Assembly (NCBI GenBank): GCA_033297075.1
Contig: MU858143.1
Span: forward strand, 1-64,000
Reading direction: 5' to 3'
DNA: 64,000 nucleotides
DNA from: Rhypophila decipiens
Lineage: Eukaryota > Ascomycota > Sordariomycetes > Sordariales > Naviculisporaceae
Both the position numbers and the translations under genes were made by a program. The notes beneath the pieces are model-generated. The model searched no databases, was not told the DNA's origin, and saw only the letters and a list, made by a program, of their open reading frames with translations. The first letter of the stretch is position 1; every line of letters starts with the position of its first letter. Shown piece after piece: positions 10,073 through 21,966 of this stretch.

Positions 10073-12471
10073 ATGACGTGGAAGGAGATTCAGCCGGTGC
10101 CGACCTCGCAGGAGTTCATCGATATTGTCCTTTCCCGCACACAGCGACGCCTTCCTACACAGAGTGCGTATACCATTACTTTTTTGCTTCCTGTCTACAC
10201 CTGAGTCCCGTGCGATGCGCGTCGATTATGATGCAAACATGTACACCTTGAGGAGCTCTTTGGCTAGCATAGTGGGGGCTAAAAGATCTCTTCTGGCAGC
10301 TTTTGCTAATTCCTTGTTATACTCTGTACACAGTTCGCGCCGGGTTCAAGATCAGTCGTATCCGCGCATTCTACACGAGAAAGGTCAAATTCACTGCAGA
10401 AACATGCACGGAGAAGTTTGGGAATATCGTCCAGAGCTTTCCTGTGCTCTCTGACCTCCATCCGTTCACATCGGCGCTGTTGAATATTCTTTACGATGCG
10501 GACCATTTTAAGGTGGCCCTTGGGCAGGTCTCGACAGCCAAGCACCTGATCGAGACAATCTCCCGCGACTATGTTAGGCTGTTGAAGTACTCGCAAAGTT
10601 TGTACCAGTGCAAGCAGCTCAAGAGGGCCGCCCTTGGTCGCATGGCTACCCTGATCAAGAGATTGAAAGACCCTCTTGCCTATCTCGACCAGGTCCGCCA
10701 GCATCTTGCTAGATTGCCCGATATCAACCCCAACACGAGAACGCTTCTGGTTGCAGGATTCCCTAATGTCGGAAAAAGCTCTTTCGTTAGTTCGGTCACC
10801 CGGTATGTTGCCCTCCCCAACAGCATCACCACGAACCATGCCCAATGAAGGGCAGTCGAGGAGAATATGGAAGGATTAAAAGCTTACCAAGTGTTTTGCC
10901 ATCGTAGCGCCGATACTCCCGTCGAGCCTTATGCCTTCACCACGAAGAGTTTGGTACGTATACATTTGCTTCTCAGGGCGGTACGAGTCTCGAGAGAGGG
11001 AAGCTAACGGGTGGCATCCGACAGTTCGTTGGTCATCTTGACTACAAGTACTTGCGGTACCAAGTCATCGACACACCAGGGATTCTCGACCACCCATTGG
11101 AGGAGATGAACACGATTGAGATGCAGAGCGTTACTGCCCTTGCCCACTTAAGGGCGGCCGTCTGTTTCTTTATCGACATATCTGAGCAATGCGGGTACTC
11201 TCTTCAAGCCCAGATCAATTTGTTCAAATCAATCAAGCCCCTGTTTGCGAACAAACAGGTGTTTATTGTCTTGAACAAAATGGATCTGAAGACCGTCGAG
11301 GATCTCGAGCCTGAAATGCAGGCCGAGCTGCAAGATTTGGTCAAATCCGGCAATATTGAGCTCCTTCGAGCGTCGTGCGCTACCCAGGAGGGTGTTCAGG
11401 AAGTCAAGAACGTTGTCTGCGAGCGTCTGCTCAACGACCGCGTCAACCAGAAGTTGAAGGCGGGCACTGGCAGCAATGGTGCCATCGGCGCTCGTCTCGG
11501 CGAGGTCATGGCACGTATTCACGTTGCTCAACCCCGTGACGGTGTTACTCGCGAGACTTTCATTCCCGAGGCTATCAAGAACCTCAAGAAGTACGACAAG
11601 AATGACCCCGAGAGAAGAACCCTGGCGAGGGACATCGAGGAGGCGAATGGAGGCGCTGGTGTTTTCAATGTCGATCTCCGCCAGGACTACATTCTTGACG
11701 ACCCCTCGTGGAAGCACGACAGGATCCCCGAGATCTTCGATGGCAAGAATGTCTACGATTACGTCGACCCCGATATCGACGCTAAACTACAAGCCCTCGA
11801 GGATGAGGAGGAAAGGCTGGAGAAGGAAGGCTTCTACGAGTCCGAGGAGGAGATGTTTGATGAGTCGGAGGAGGAGGTTCTCCAGAAGGCAGAGTACATA
11901 CGCGGGGAGCACAAGAAGATCCGCAACGAGAATAGGATGCGCAGGATCAAGAATGGCGCCATGATTCCCCGGAAGCAGCAAAAGAAGAAGTTATCCGAGC
12001 TCGAGGATCACATTGACCGGGCAGGAGTTGACCCCGAGGAGCTCAACCTCCGTGGCCGGATGGAGGTGCGTGAGTCACGCGGACGCTCTCTGGCTCGCAG
12101 CCGCGGAACTACCGAAGATCCAGATGCCATGGATGTGGACACGACCAGATCGGCCCAAGATCGTCTGCGGTCCAAGAGCCGCCCCAGAGATCGCAGCGTC
12201 ATGGCCACCAACAGGAGGGAGGACGGCGTCACGGACGACCTGGCGCGCACAAAGGCCGAGAGGGTGGCCAAGCTTGGTCAGCGTAAGATGAACAGGATGG
12301 CGAGGCAGGGAGAGGCCGACAGACATATCGGTGCTACGATGCCAAAACACTTGGTAAGCTTTTTATCCTTTGCGTTCTTCTTTTGGATTTCCTTCCATTC
12401 CGGTTTACTGACCATTCCTTCCCTACTAGTTCTCTGGTAAGCGGACGATCGGAAAGACATCTCGGCGTTGA
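10073..12471 (+). CDS. NOG1: Nucleolar GTP-binding protein 1 (60S assembly)
   Basis: Five exons: 10073-10163, 10334-10802, 10908-10953, 11025-12353 and 12430-12471, 658 residues. Nog1 is an essential Obg-type GTPase that travels with pre-60S particles and blocks the exit tunnel until late maturation. Seen: N-terminal [19 protein letters not shown] and [14 protein letters not shown], the NOG1 helical bundle, then GTPase motifs GFPNVGKSS (G1), DTPGILD (G3) and NKMD (G4), and a charged C-terminal tail with coiled-coil E/K segments ending in [13 protein letters not shown]. All four introns keep frame. Intron 2 (10803-10907) begins with the 72-bp introner-like repeat. The last exon is only 42 nt. 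It is convergent with GDI1. Confidence 0.96.
10799..10870 (+). repeat. Introner-like repeat, copy 2 (in NOG1 intron 2)
   Basis: Pairs with 6040-6111 (67/72 identical). The shared block starts 4 nt before the GTATGT donor and covers about 68 of the 105 intron bases. The final 37 nt up to the acceptor are not clearly shared. Confidence 0.75.
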
Positions 12472-13066
12472 AGCAAGATTTGTTGGTCCCTTTTATGTTT
12501 GCAGGTCACGTGTCTCTTACGCGGTCCCTATTTCGTTTGTTCTCATCTTGGTTCATCAAAACATGCCATGGCGTTTTGGTTGGTTTTGGGGTGATTTGGG
12601 GTGGTTGATAAAAGGAAATTCTTCTTTATTCGTTGCTTCATATGTCTAGACGCCTTATTCCGCAGCTCATGTTTCTATACCTAGAAACTGCATCATGATA
12701 TGGTCTGTATAGCCCCCTTTTGCGTGGTTGCTGTGTGCTCGAGCTACGTATCGTGTGCGTGTGGGTGGGTAGTATTCATGTGGTCAGGTTCCTTATGTGA
12801 AGTAAGCGTACGACCATATCAATCAACTCGGATCTTTGCAACTTGCCAACTCCCAGGACAGTGAATAATCTGCTGGTTCCCTGATGTATTTTCCTATCAA
12901 ACGAGCAAAACTAAACTCCATGGCAGCAAACAGGAAGCAGGCACTATACTCGGCTTAACCAGACTGAAATGCCCAAATTACAACGGCCGCCCACACGGGT
13001 AGTATGTCGTTAATGATTTCTTCCGTCCCGCCAACTGCTGCGGCATCTTGTGTGTATCCGTTTTGT
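12472..13066. other. Convergent 3' spacer NOG1/GDI1
   Basis: About 600 bp of 3' flanks of two convergent genes. No gene or strong repeat is seen. Confidence 0.6.
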
Positions 13067-14797
13067 TTATTCCTCCGCAACCTGGATGCCATCCCTCAGA
13101 CCCTCCACGACGAGCTCCTCACCGGTAGCGCGCCGATAGATATCTCTGACGTCATCGGTGGTGCTTTCAAAGTGGCTGCTGGCGTCGTAGCTCTTGGAGA
13201 TGAAGATGTTGTCCTTGGTGCCGTCCTCAATGGGCTCATAGAGAGGGATTGGTGGGCCCTGTTTTGCGCCCACAAGAGTCAGTATCTGCTGATTACATGA
13301 AGATGGCGGCTAAATGAATCCTTACCATAAACTGTTCCTCGATCTTGCCGAGACGTTCGAGACCTGGAGCGAGCTCAAGGTGGTGGTTCGCCGAGGTCTC
13401 AGCGATGGTGGAGACAATCGCGATCCAATATCCCTTGGGGCAGACGTTATGCGCAGAGGACACGCAGGCGATGTAAATATCTGTACGAAAGAGTGAGTGG
13501 TACAGTCAAGGGTTGAAACTCCAGCCCACGGGTGATAAGCAACGCCAACTTACCGTTCTTGCGGCCAACCTGAGACTGGGGGATGATCAGCTGGCAAGAG
13601 TCGCTGTCGTTGGTTTGGGCGAGAGGGTGCTTGAGAATGCAGATGGCACGGAGGACGTGGCCAGTAACCTTGACCTTGTCGGGGAAGTAGCTCGGGTCGC
13701 CCAGGATCATCTTGGCACGGGTCTCGAACTTCATCTCGGGCTCGATGCCGCCCATGGTGGCCTTGATACCAACAGCCTTGCCTCCCTCGTAGATAACCTC
13801 ATCAACGTTGGTGTTGAGCATGTAGGTACCACCATAAATGGCGCTGAGGCGAGCGAAACCCTGGGGAAGTTCGCCAAGACCGTAGAGAGGGTAAATGTAA
13901 GGCGACTTTCCGTATCTCGCTACACTGTTTCCGTACAGACGAATGCGCTCAATGGCCTCGGGTGCGCCGCCGGGCGCGTCAAAGTAGGAGTCGGTCTGAT
14001 ACAGAGCCATAGCGTGGCCGATAAAGTCCTTAGTTGTGACCTCGAGACCAAACTTGTCATAAACTTCCTTCATCGTGCAGGTGCTCATGTTGAGACCTAG
14101 TATTGGCTCGTCAGCACAACCAGCAAACACATAGTGGGACTTGAGAACCACTAACCCTTGTGTGTCGTCGAGTCCTTGGGGTCGAACTGTCCAACCCACT
14201 CGATAAAGTTCTTCATGCGGCGCTTCTCGAAGAGCCCCATCAGGGGTGATCGGAGTGCCTCGGCGGCATCGGACGGGACCTTGGCGACGGTGGCCTTGGA
14301 TCCAGAGCCCTGTTGTACGTAACTCCCCGCGACCTGCTTGAATTCGAGATATCTGGTGACGTCGGTGGAGACAAGGATGTTGGTAAGCTCGCCGGAAGAC
14401 ATGAGGAACTTGGGCACAAGGTCGATGTTCCAGTCGTTGAGTCTGCCATATTGCTCCCAGGGGCTGGTGCCCTTGGCATAGTTGCCATACTTCTTGAAGA
14501 GCTACAGTGAGGACAAGGGTTAGGGCCGGCGACAGAAGGGAAGAGGGAGACGGGGTTTCGGTACGGTTTCCAAGTTGACTGACGCGGCATCGCTATAAAC
14601 CCACAGAAAGGCGGTGTCAGCTCGAGCAGTGTTGATGAAGCTTGGGAAACAAGGAAAACATACCCGCCGTAATAGGAAGCTCTATCCAAGTGCAGAACCT
14701 TCTTGCCCTTGACACTGAGCACTCCAGAGAGGATACACTCAGTCAGACCGGTGCCCAGTACAATGACATCGTACTCTGGAGCTATCTCGTCGGCCAT
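13067..14797 (-). CDS. GDI1: Rab GDP-dissociation inhibitor
   Basis: Six exons: 14664-14797, 14565-14592, 14156-14501, 13554-14096, 13326-13480 and 13067-13258, 465 residues. GDI pulls prenylated, GDP-bound Rab proteins off membranes and returns them to donor membranes, so it serves all vesicle steps. Seen: the N-terminal dinucleotide-type fold [44 protein letters not shown], and the C-terminal [11 protein letters not shown], all hallmarks of the GDI/REP family. Its length is as expected (yeast Gdi1 is 451). Exon 2 codes for only nine whole codons. All five introns (59-73 nt) preserve frame. The start [12 protein letters not shown] at 14797 is chosen over an ATG four codons upstream. Confidence 0.96.
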
Positions 14798-16286
14798 GGT
14801 TGTGGTCAAGGAGCTTGCGGGGACGCTGTGTCGATGTGGGGGGATATATCAAGATATGGCGATCTGAACAAACCGAAGCAAAATGATGATAGTATTCGGA
14901 TATGTCGTAGAGAGCTTGAGGTTGAAGAAGAAGGAGAGGTACGAGGCGTGCCTGACACAAAGAGCACTACAATGTTTCGAGTTAAAGCTGGGTGGTTGTT
15001 GGTCAGGTAGCAGGCCGTGGTTAGCGGGGCCCCCAGGAGTTGTTCAATGCCAGGGTGGGGGTGAATGGACCCCGCTCTGGAGGCAATATTAGTGTAATCG
15101 TGTACGGCTTGACGTGCCAAGGAATAATCAGCTTTCATCTACCGCAACGCCAATCTCAACCTACCTTCATTTGCTTTCTTCATTTCAAGCAATCACCAAC
15201 CTGAGTTAATGTCCTCGCTCATTGCCACGACGTCAGTTCCGCCTGCGCTGCACTTCTGCAACATAAACGACGATGGTGTTGATTTGATGAAAACAAACCC
15301 TAAGTAATTTATTTGACTTCAACAAGACTGCAACGGTGGTGGAGTTTGTAGAGTACCGATAGCTCCCCTTGCTCCCGTCCCTCAGAGCGCCCACCACAAT
15401 GATTACCTCCTTCTGGACTCAATACTGGCCTCCTCGGTGACATCAATACAGACATCGATTCATCGAAGCCCCGGGTAACCGCACGGTCGACAACTTGCCA
15501 GTAACGTGTTTCTCAGCACAACTGGGGCTTTTAAAGCGGATATCCGTATTAGATGGGTAATCTCTGTTGCCTTATTTACTAAGAGAAATGATTCGCAATT
15601 CCGCTCAACCCTGCAATACCGACTAATAACACTGAAGCCCACGTAGTGTAGTTCTGTGGTCAGAGCGCGGACAGTGTTGACTACCGTCTTTCACAAAGTG
15701 TTTGAGAGACCAGCGAGTTTTCCAGCAAAGTCTAATCAGCGGAATATGAGCGAATCCGAGGTCAGCGCTTCGAATCCGCTCGGGGATAATCATTCTTTTT
15801 GCCAGTTTCGCCATTTCTTGTATCCCCTCCCTTTTTCATTTGGCTCCCAAGTTGCTCTTTCAGACTTCTTCGCTCTGAACTATTTATCTTCTTGCCATTA
15901 AAACTGCTCCTCCAATCCAAGCAATTTAGAAATAACCGTACAAACAACAAACATGTGTTACCAAAGGTCAGAACTGGAGCCTGGAGCTATGCCTCGAATG
16001 GCCTCTGAGTATCCACCTCATGAAGTTTGTAACTTGAAAAGTCTTCTGGGCTCATACGGCGCTTCTTGCCCTTGTATCAAATTCCGCTAAATATACAATG
16101 TGTTTTCTGGACCTATATAATCTTTGTAAATATACAGAGCAATATCCCATGCCTCGTTAGACTATCTGTACAGTAAATGTCCCCAACGTCGTAACACTAT
16201 ACATCCACCACCAGGGGCAAGCGGCTCTTGCCCAACAACAACCTCCCAAGCGAAACGATGACAAGCCAAACAGAACTTGATGTGTC
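14798..16286. other. Intergenic GDI1 promoter side
   Basis: 1.5 kb with no supported gene. The GDI1 promoter and 5' leader lie at its left end and the 3' flank of the mitochondrial ribosomal gene at its right. A local imperfect inverted repeat around 15741-15785 looks superficially like a tRNA B box but does not fold as a tRNA. Confidence 0.55.
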
Positions 16287-17231
16287 TCATATTTTCACCT
16301 TGTCACCGGGGATGTCTTCGGGCTTGGGTGCTGGTTCAATCTCCTGTGTCGTTGCCTCTGGCTTCGGCTCCTCTGGCCGTTGGCCTTCTAGCTTTGGCTC
16401 CTCCGGCTTTGGCTCCTCTTCAGCCAACTCCTCTTCAGCCAGTTCTTCCTCAAGGAACTGGCTCGGGGTATAAGGCGCGCCCTCTCCGCTGAAATCCACC
16501 TCCGGGTCGGTCTCGGCCAGCTTCACAGCATCCTCCCAGGCGTAGAATCTCTCCGTAAGCACGTGCTTGATGCCGCGCATTGTAAGACGGACCTAAAGAA
16601 GTTGTGCCACACTAGTCAGCCTCTAAGGTTTCCTAAGCGAAAATAATGTATCGACAACAGTCCCCCTCCTTACCTGATAGTCACGGGCCTTGCCCTCGGC
16701 ATCGCCAAATCCCAACTCGCTCTTGTTGCGCTCCCACGTCGCGGTGGCGATGCGATTCCGCTCCTTGACGCACACCCACCAGAGGCGGTGGAGATCCTCG
16801 AAGGACTTGTGCCGCAGCTCCTCTACCAACCAGGCGCGGCCGTGCGCCGCGTCTTTCTCGGGGCTCTGGGCGACCGTCTGGCGGTCGTAGAAGAAGTCCC
16901 AAAGGCCGTGATTCTTGTCGGTCTCGACTTTGGGCAGCTGGTCCTTGGGGACGGGTTTGGGGAGGGGCTCGTCGGACATGGAGAGCCGCCATCTGGTGCC
17001 TGTTCCGCGGATGGCGCTCTCGCCTCGCTTTTTGCTGTGATCCTTGGTGTCTCGCGCGCCGAGGTACTTGTGACGTTTGAATAACGAGACGCTGGTCGAT
17101 AGATGGGCGGTTTGGAGATACGGACTGAGCTGGGATGGAGTTCTTGCAGGCGCTGCTGCTGTCCTGGCCGCTGATTTGCACGACTGAGCCAGAACCCCCA
17201 TGGCCGGTCGGATTGTGCTTGAAGATGGCAT
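16287..17231 (-). CDS. MRPL4: Mitochondrial large-subunit ribosomal protein uL29m
   Basis: Two exons, 16674-17231 and 16287-16592, 287 residues. uL29m (Mrpl4 of yeast, MRPL47 of man) sits near the exit tunnel of the mitoribosome. Seen: a basic, serine/alanine-rich targeting presequence of about 45 residues (IRPAMGVLAQ, HLSTS); then GRAWLVEELRHKSFEDLHRLWWVCVKERN, the MRP-L47 core helix pair that contacts rRNA; then VRLTMRGIKHVLTERFYAWEDA across the splice. The 81-nt intron ends in TTTAG. The C-terminal 45 residues are a glutamate/proline-rich repeat (EEELAEEELAEE, KPEEPK), longer and more acidic than seems needed for the fold. The start at 17231 (MPSSSTIRPAM) is chosen over an ATG at 17273. 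Confidence 0.92.
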
Positions 17232-17735
17232 TGGTGGGAGTGTTGATGTTGTGAGGAAGGATATTTTCGCCAAGGCCGTATCTCCTGTCCTCCACCCTAT
17301 ACAGACCGTTTGAAAGGACGGGCGCGGGCTTCGCGTGAATTGGATGTCCTGTTCGTCGCAGTGGTTGAATGGCCCACTATAAAATTTAGGTCCCGAGCTT
17401 CGATTTGAGGAGACCGTCCAATGTCAGCCCGGCATTTTGGGCCATTGGGGTTCCACAAGCTGGGCTTACTTTCTACAGTTAGCCTGCACACTCGAAAATC
17501 GCTACGAAATACAGATAGTAATGGGAAAGATCATAAACACAGCAACCCGAGCGCTGAGAGGTTGAACAGGCTATAGGATATCAACAACATTCAAGGATTC
17601 TTTTTTATCCTCAGGGGGGAAACCACGACAGTTAACATAACCAATTTGTCTTCAGCGTGAGCCGACTGAGGGTAAAGCGAAGTCCCCCGTCCACTTCCCA
17701 TTTAAGAACTGTGGAGGTGACGAAGCATTGTCACT
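17232..17735. promoter_or_regulatory. Divergent promoter, uL29m / small membrane protein
   Basis: 500 bp between two divergent genes, both probably mitochondrial. It contains a CCAAT on the + strand (about 17422) and an ATTGG (about 17444), possible sites for the CCAAT-binding HAP complex, which controls respiratory genes in fungi. The link is inference. Confidence 0.4.
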
Positions 17736-18173
17736 ATGACTCTTTGGAAGTGAGTTGGTCTTAGTCTTCTTCACCATGATCTCCCTGGTTGATACATTCT
17801 ACAATGCACATTGGGAGTCTTCGGACTTTCAACCTAGATCTTGACACGAAATCCCGTTCTTCCCTTTTAATGGTTGCCTACCCACAACCCCGAGGCCCCC
17901 CCTTTCACCGCTCCCTTGTCCAAAAAAACAGTACAATAGACCAGGACTAACAGAAACAAAAGATCATATCAGTCCTTGTCCCCATTATACAAAGCGGGGT
18001 TTGGGGTCGGCCTTCTCGCATGGGGCTACATTGGACTCAAAACAACACCAAAAGCAGAAGAGGCCCTGGGCCTCGTACCAAGAGAGGAAGATCTGGCTAT
18101 GCTAGAGAAATACAAACCAAAGCTCATGGTTATCGACAAATCCGAGTTTCCGTCACCCAAGGAAAAGAAATGA
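17736..18173 (+). CDS. Small single-span membrane protein (unknown function)
   Basis: Two exons, 17736-17749 (14 nt) and 17963-18173, 74 residues. The 3' frame has no ATG before its hydrophobic segment. Joining ATGACTCTTTGGAA to the GACTAAC-preceded AAAAG acceptor at 17962 gives MTLWKSYQSLSPLYKAG, a form I associate with short conserved proteins of ascomycetes. Residues about 16-32 (GFGVGLLAWGYIGL) can form one membrane helix; the rest is a charged tail with KAEEALGLVPREED. Its small size, single span and basic N-terminus suggest the mitochondrial inner membrane, but I do not recognise a function. The intron (213 nt, GTGAGT donor) is long for this window. The gene structure is inferred. Confidence 0.65.
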
Positions 18174-20583
18174 CTTTCCTCCTTTCTCAACATCATGGAA
18201 GGCCCTCCATTGACCGAGAACGGCTTTCATCCTCAGTTCACCGCCCAGAAGATGGCGCGCTTTGTATAATCGATTTGTGCAGTTAGCAACTTATACCATA
18301 ATCAGAGCTGCTCAACACCAGCTACCGACGGACCTGAAGAGCTTGGAGAGAGAGGCCTGGGGAGCTTGTCATATCTAACTGCTATGGCTCTCTACGGCAC
18401 TCACCTGCCCGAGGAGCGGGATCCACGAACTAAGGTGATATCAACCTTGATGCGGACCGCGGAGCCGACGACGAGGAGGAGGAAGAGGAGGAGGAGGAGG
18501 AGGAGGATGCCGGTTCAATGTACATAAAGCCAGTAATGGATAGCATCGGGATTAAAATATTTCTCACGGAACCTGAATACAGACTTCCCATCTCGAGTAT
18601 TCTACTATTTGCATTGTTGCTTACCTTCCTTGCTATATACTTGCTTAGGGGCTTAAGAAAGAGGCACCATTACTTTCATAGTACCCTAACGCAGTCCAAA
18701 CAGCTAAGACAGACAAGGTATTTTGCAACTAATCTCTAAAACAAGTTGTAACCGTCAAGAGGGGGAATAATAATAGGATGGACATTTTATTAATAAAAGC
18801 GGCAGCGAGCCATTATTCCTTTCTATTAGTAGGTTGGTCTTTCTTTTCCGTAGTCTCTGACCCTCCCCCCGTTTCCTATATCACCAACCATCCTTTCACA
18901 CTAACTAACAACTTTTGAACCTTCCCCTATTTTCATCCTCTTCTTTTCCTCCTCAATGTTCACACGAGTAGTGTCTGTCTCGAGCACTCAATATAAAAAC
19001 AAGAGACAACATCACTCGAAGGAACAGAACCCGCTGAGAAAACGTGTACGTAGTCAGTCCATGTAACGTGTAAAATGTCCAACGTATTTTTTGGTCTCCC
19101 ATATCCCTCCACTTGGTGTGCGGTAAGGCTATCTTGGAGCTCGAGTTGATCCGATTACGGCGAGGGAAAGGGAACGTGTAGAAACCGAATCAAGACAAAG
19201 AGAACAACACTTAATGATTACAAATAGAAAAACGAGTATGAGCGTTGCTGTAATAGTAGTCTCTAATGCAGTTTGAAGCCGTTCGGTGGTTTGATAAGTA
19301 AGAAAGTCTATCACAGCAGGAACCCCCGACCCTTTCTTTCCTCATGACAACGAGAGTTTTGAGAACAGAAAAACGAAAACGAAAACAAACAAACAACCCG
19401 CCCTTCTTCCAATCTGATGCAAAGCATACGCGAGTGATTCTCAAACTTTTTCATGATAATGCCATTCCACACCAGATAGACAAAAAAAAGAGGATCAATG
19501 GATTAAAGGAAAACATGAGGAACAATAATAAAACCGAGGAAAGCTAGCCGCTAGCCGTCACAAGACGCTCGAAACGCCGTCGATGCAGAGAGAAAATATG
19601 TACCATACCACCAAATTGCATTGTGCCACCGTTGCGATTTGCCGTCTGTTTCCCCCATTGAACAGCCGTTATGCTTCTATGACCTCGCTTTCCGATACAA
19701 AGCGTATCAAAGTATGTCGTCGAAATGTTCAGCAAATCCGTGATGGGAGGGTCTTCGTCCCGCCTCCTCTTTTACTTTTTGGTTTCCACCGAAGCGAGAC
19801 CATAGCCTGAACAAACTGTAGCCACGCACCCAAGCCAGCAAACATTACTTGGTTCCGGAGGGCTAAGCCTCCAGATCCACTAGCAGTACCCCAGCTTCGG
19901 GAGCCCCCACGCTCAACTCCACCAGACCGTGTTTGGTGACAGCTGGATCAGTGTCTGCCCGGTCCGCGTGGTCAAGGCGTGATGCAGAACGGAGTGGTTG
20001 GAACAGTACCTTGGTTTTCGTGCGGATCTCGTTGACTCCATTCAGCGCGGTCCCAGATGTGAAAGGCATGCACCTGGTCCCGAAATTCGATATGGGCAAG
20101 TCTTCGCCGAAGCGTTAAGTGGCCCTGTGCTGAGTTTGAGACGGCGTTTTGCTCTCGAGCCCAGCCATCCGCATCCCCGTCATACTGACAGATATTGGTA
20201 GAGGGCGTTCACCAGAAGAGCATATGCACAGACGATGAAATGGCTATGCAACATAGATGACGAAATAGCTGTGAAGCGTGGATATAAGAGGATGTGGCGA
20301 GTAAGTACTAGATCATATCGGGCGGAAATAGATGAGAGTTGTAGACTTGAAACAAAGTTGGAAAATACAGGATATCGATGATCTAACGGAAATATGCCGA
20401 CGGGGTTGGGACAATTAGACGATGATCCCCACAAGGATCAGAATGGAGTTGGTGGGTCTCGAGGCGGAATGTCAACGTTGGTTCCAACGGGGCAGGACAA
20501 AGGGATTTTAAGCTCTAGCCTGGGTCCGGTCAGCTTCTACCGACAGTTAGCAAAGAGACTCGAGTTATAACGTCCATTTAATG
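18174..20583. other. Gene-free spacer with GAG purine tract
   Basis: 2.4 kb without a supported gene. At about 18467-18507 there is a GAG/GAA-repeat purine tract (GACGAGGAGGAGGAAGAGG...). A short frame after it (18518-18739) has a hydrophobic run but no homologous character. The right end probably holds the 3' leader of the zinc-finger gene. Confidence 0.5.
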
Positions 20584-21966
20584 TTACGCACCAGACTGGA
20601 ACATCTGAGACCAATCCCCGGGGTTTGATGCCGGGAAGATGGGCATTCCGTTCTGGGGTTGGCTAGGCTGGATGTTGTAATTGGCCAGCTGAGGGTTAAT
20701 GTTGGCACCCATGTTGCTCTGGACCTCGCCGCCATTATACTGCTGATCAAAACTGCCACCCCGCGTCGAGGGACCCATGACGGAGTTCGGCATGCTTCTC
20801 CTGTCGCGGCTGTTCTCATCCATACGGTTGATACTGCTCGATCGGGACAGTTGGCTTTGATCGTTGGCAATGTTATTCATCTGGTCCTGGGCAGGAATGA
20901 GACCAAAGGGCACCATTCCCTCGGCCGGGATGCTGCCCATGCCATTCATATGGTTTACATCACCCTCAGCAAGGGCCTTTTGCTGAGCAGCATTCTTCTT
21001 AACATGGGCCTGGGGATGCGACAGGTGACTAGCGCCAGTCGGGTTTCCGCGGCGGACTGAGCACTTGATAAAATGGCGCTTGAGGATATCGCTGCGGGAA
21101 AAGGTATCACGACACAGAACGCACATATAAGGCCTGTCGCCGGTGTCTGTCCAAAGGCGTCAGCGATACTGTTGAATCGAGCAAAGACGTGGGAGGTACT
21201 TACGACGAAGGAGATGGCGCTTCAGATGCTTGGCATGAAGATATGTCTTGGTGCAATGAGGGCAGGGAAACTTTCCATCCGCGTCCTTCTGGGGAATCTG
21301 GTTCTTCGCTGATCCTGCAGCAGGTGCCGCAGGCTTGCCCGGGGCGCTTGGCAGAATTCCTCTTCGGCCCTGAGAACCGACAACGTGTGTAGGCTGGTCA
21401 CCGTCAAATTGTTGCTGAGGCATGCCTGGCTGTCCGGGCTGGTACCCCTGAGGGGGCATAGGGCGGAGTTGAATTGGAGCGCCGCGCTGCTGGCCCCCAG
21501 GACCCGGGGCGGGTGCCGGCGCGATGAGTTGAGGGTGCGAAGCAGCCGTCGTGGTTTGAGGGGGCATTGCTGACGAGGTGGAATATTGCTGCGGGGGGTA
21601 CGGATTGTTGTTCATCATGGGATAAGCAGCACCGCCGCCGCGGCCAGCGCCCTGCTGGCCTTGCGGGGGAGGAGGATAACTAGCCATACCGTTGGTAGAG
21701 TTGGGCGTGTTTGGAGTCCCAGTCCTAGGAGTGTGAGGATAGCTGTAGGGGGGTTGTTGCATTGCCGGGTGGTTGGGTTGAAGAGGAGGCAGCGTCTGGG
21801 AGGATGATGCTGCCGAATTCTGCTGCTGGTGTTGTTGTTGTTGTTGTTGTTGCTGTTGCTGTTGCTGCTGCTGTAGCTGATGAGGCGCTACGGCTGATGG
21901 TGAAGGATAAGAAGCCGTCGAGGTGTTGTTGATTCCACTCGTCGAATACGGCGGCAAACTGTCCAT
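20584..21966 (-). CDS. C2H2/C2HC zinc-finger transcription factor
   Basis: Two exons, 21204-21966 and 20584-21146, 441 residues. The N-terminal 230 residues are low-complexity: a polyglutamine run near 32-50, then proline/glutamine-rich segments typical of activation regions. Two adjacent fingers span the splice: finger 1 with Cys235, Cys238, His251, His255 and finger 2 with Cys263, Cys266, His279, Cys283 (C2HC), joined by the classic HTGDRPY linker. After the fingers comes RRGNPTGASHLSHPQAH, a block shared by a fungal-only group of finger proteins. The intron is 57 nt. The C-terminus is S/N/Q-rich. The 3' end is uncertain: a possible further 55-nt intron (20537-20591) would replace the last residues. 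About 12 kb upstream is gene-free, as often found for developmental regulators. The targets are unknown. Confidence 0.88.

Noticed and set aside
15741..15785. tRNA-like B box (gcttcgaatccgc)
   Set aside because: No matching A box, acceptor stem or anticodon arm within the required distance on either strand.
18518..18739. 73-codon frame with a hydrophobic run after a GAG tract
   Set aside because: Begins inside low-complexity DNA, has no recognisable relatives and no promoter or splice context; a single hydrophobic run is not enough.
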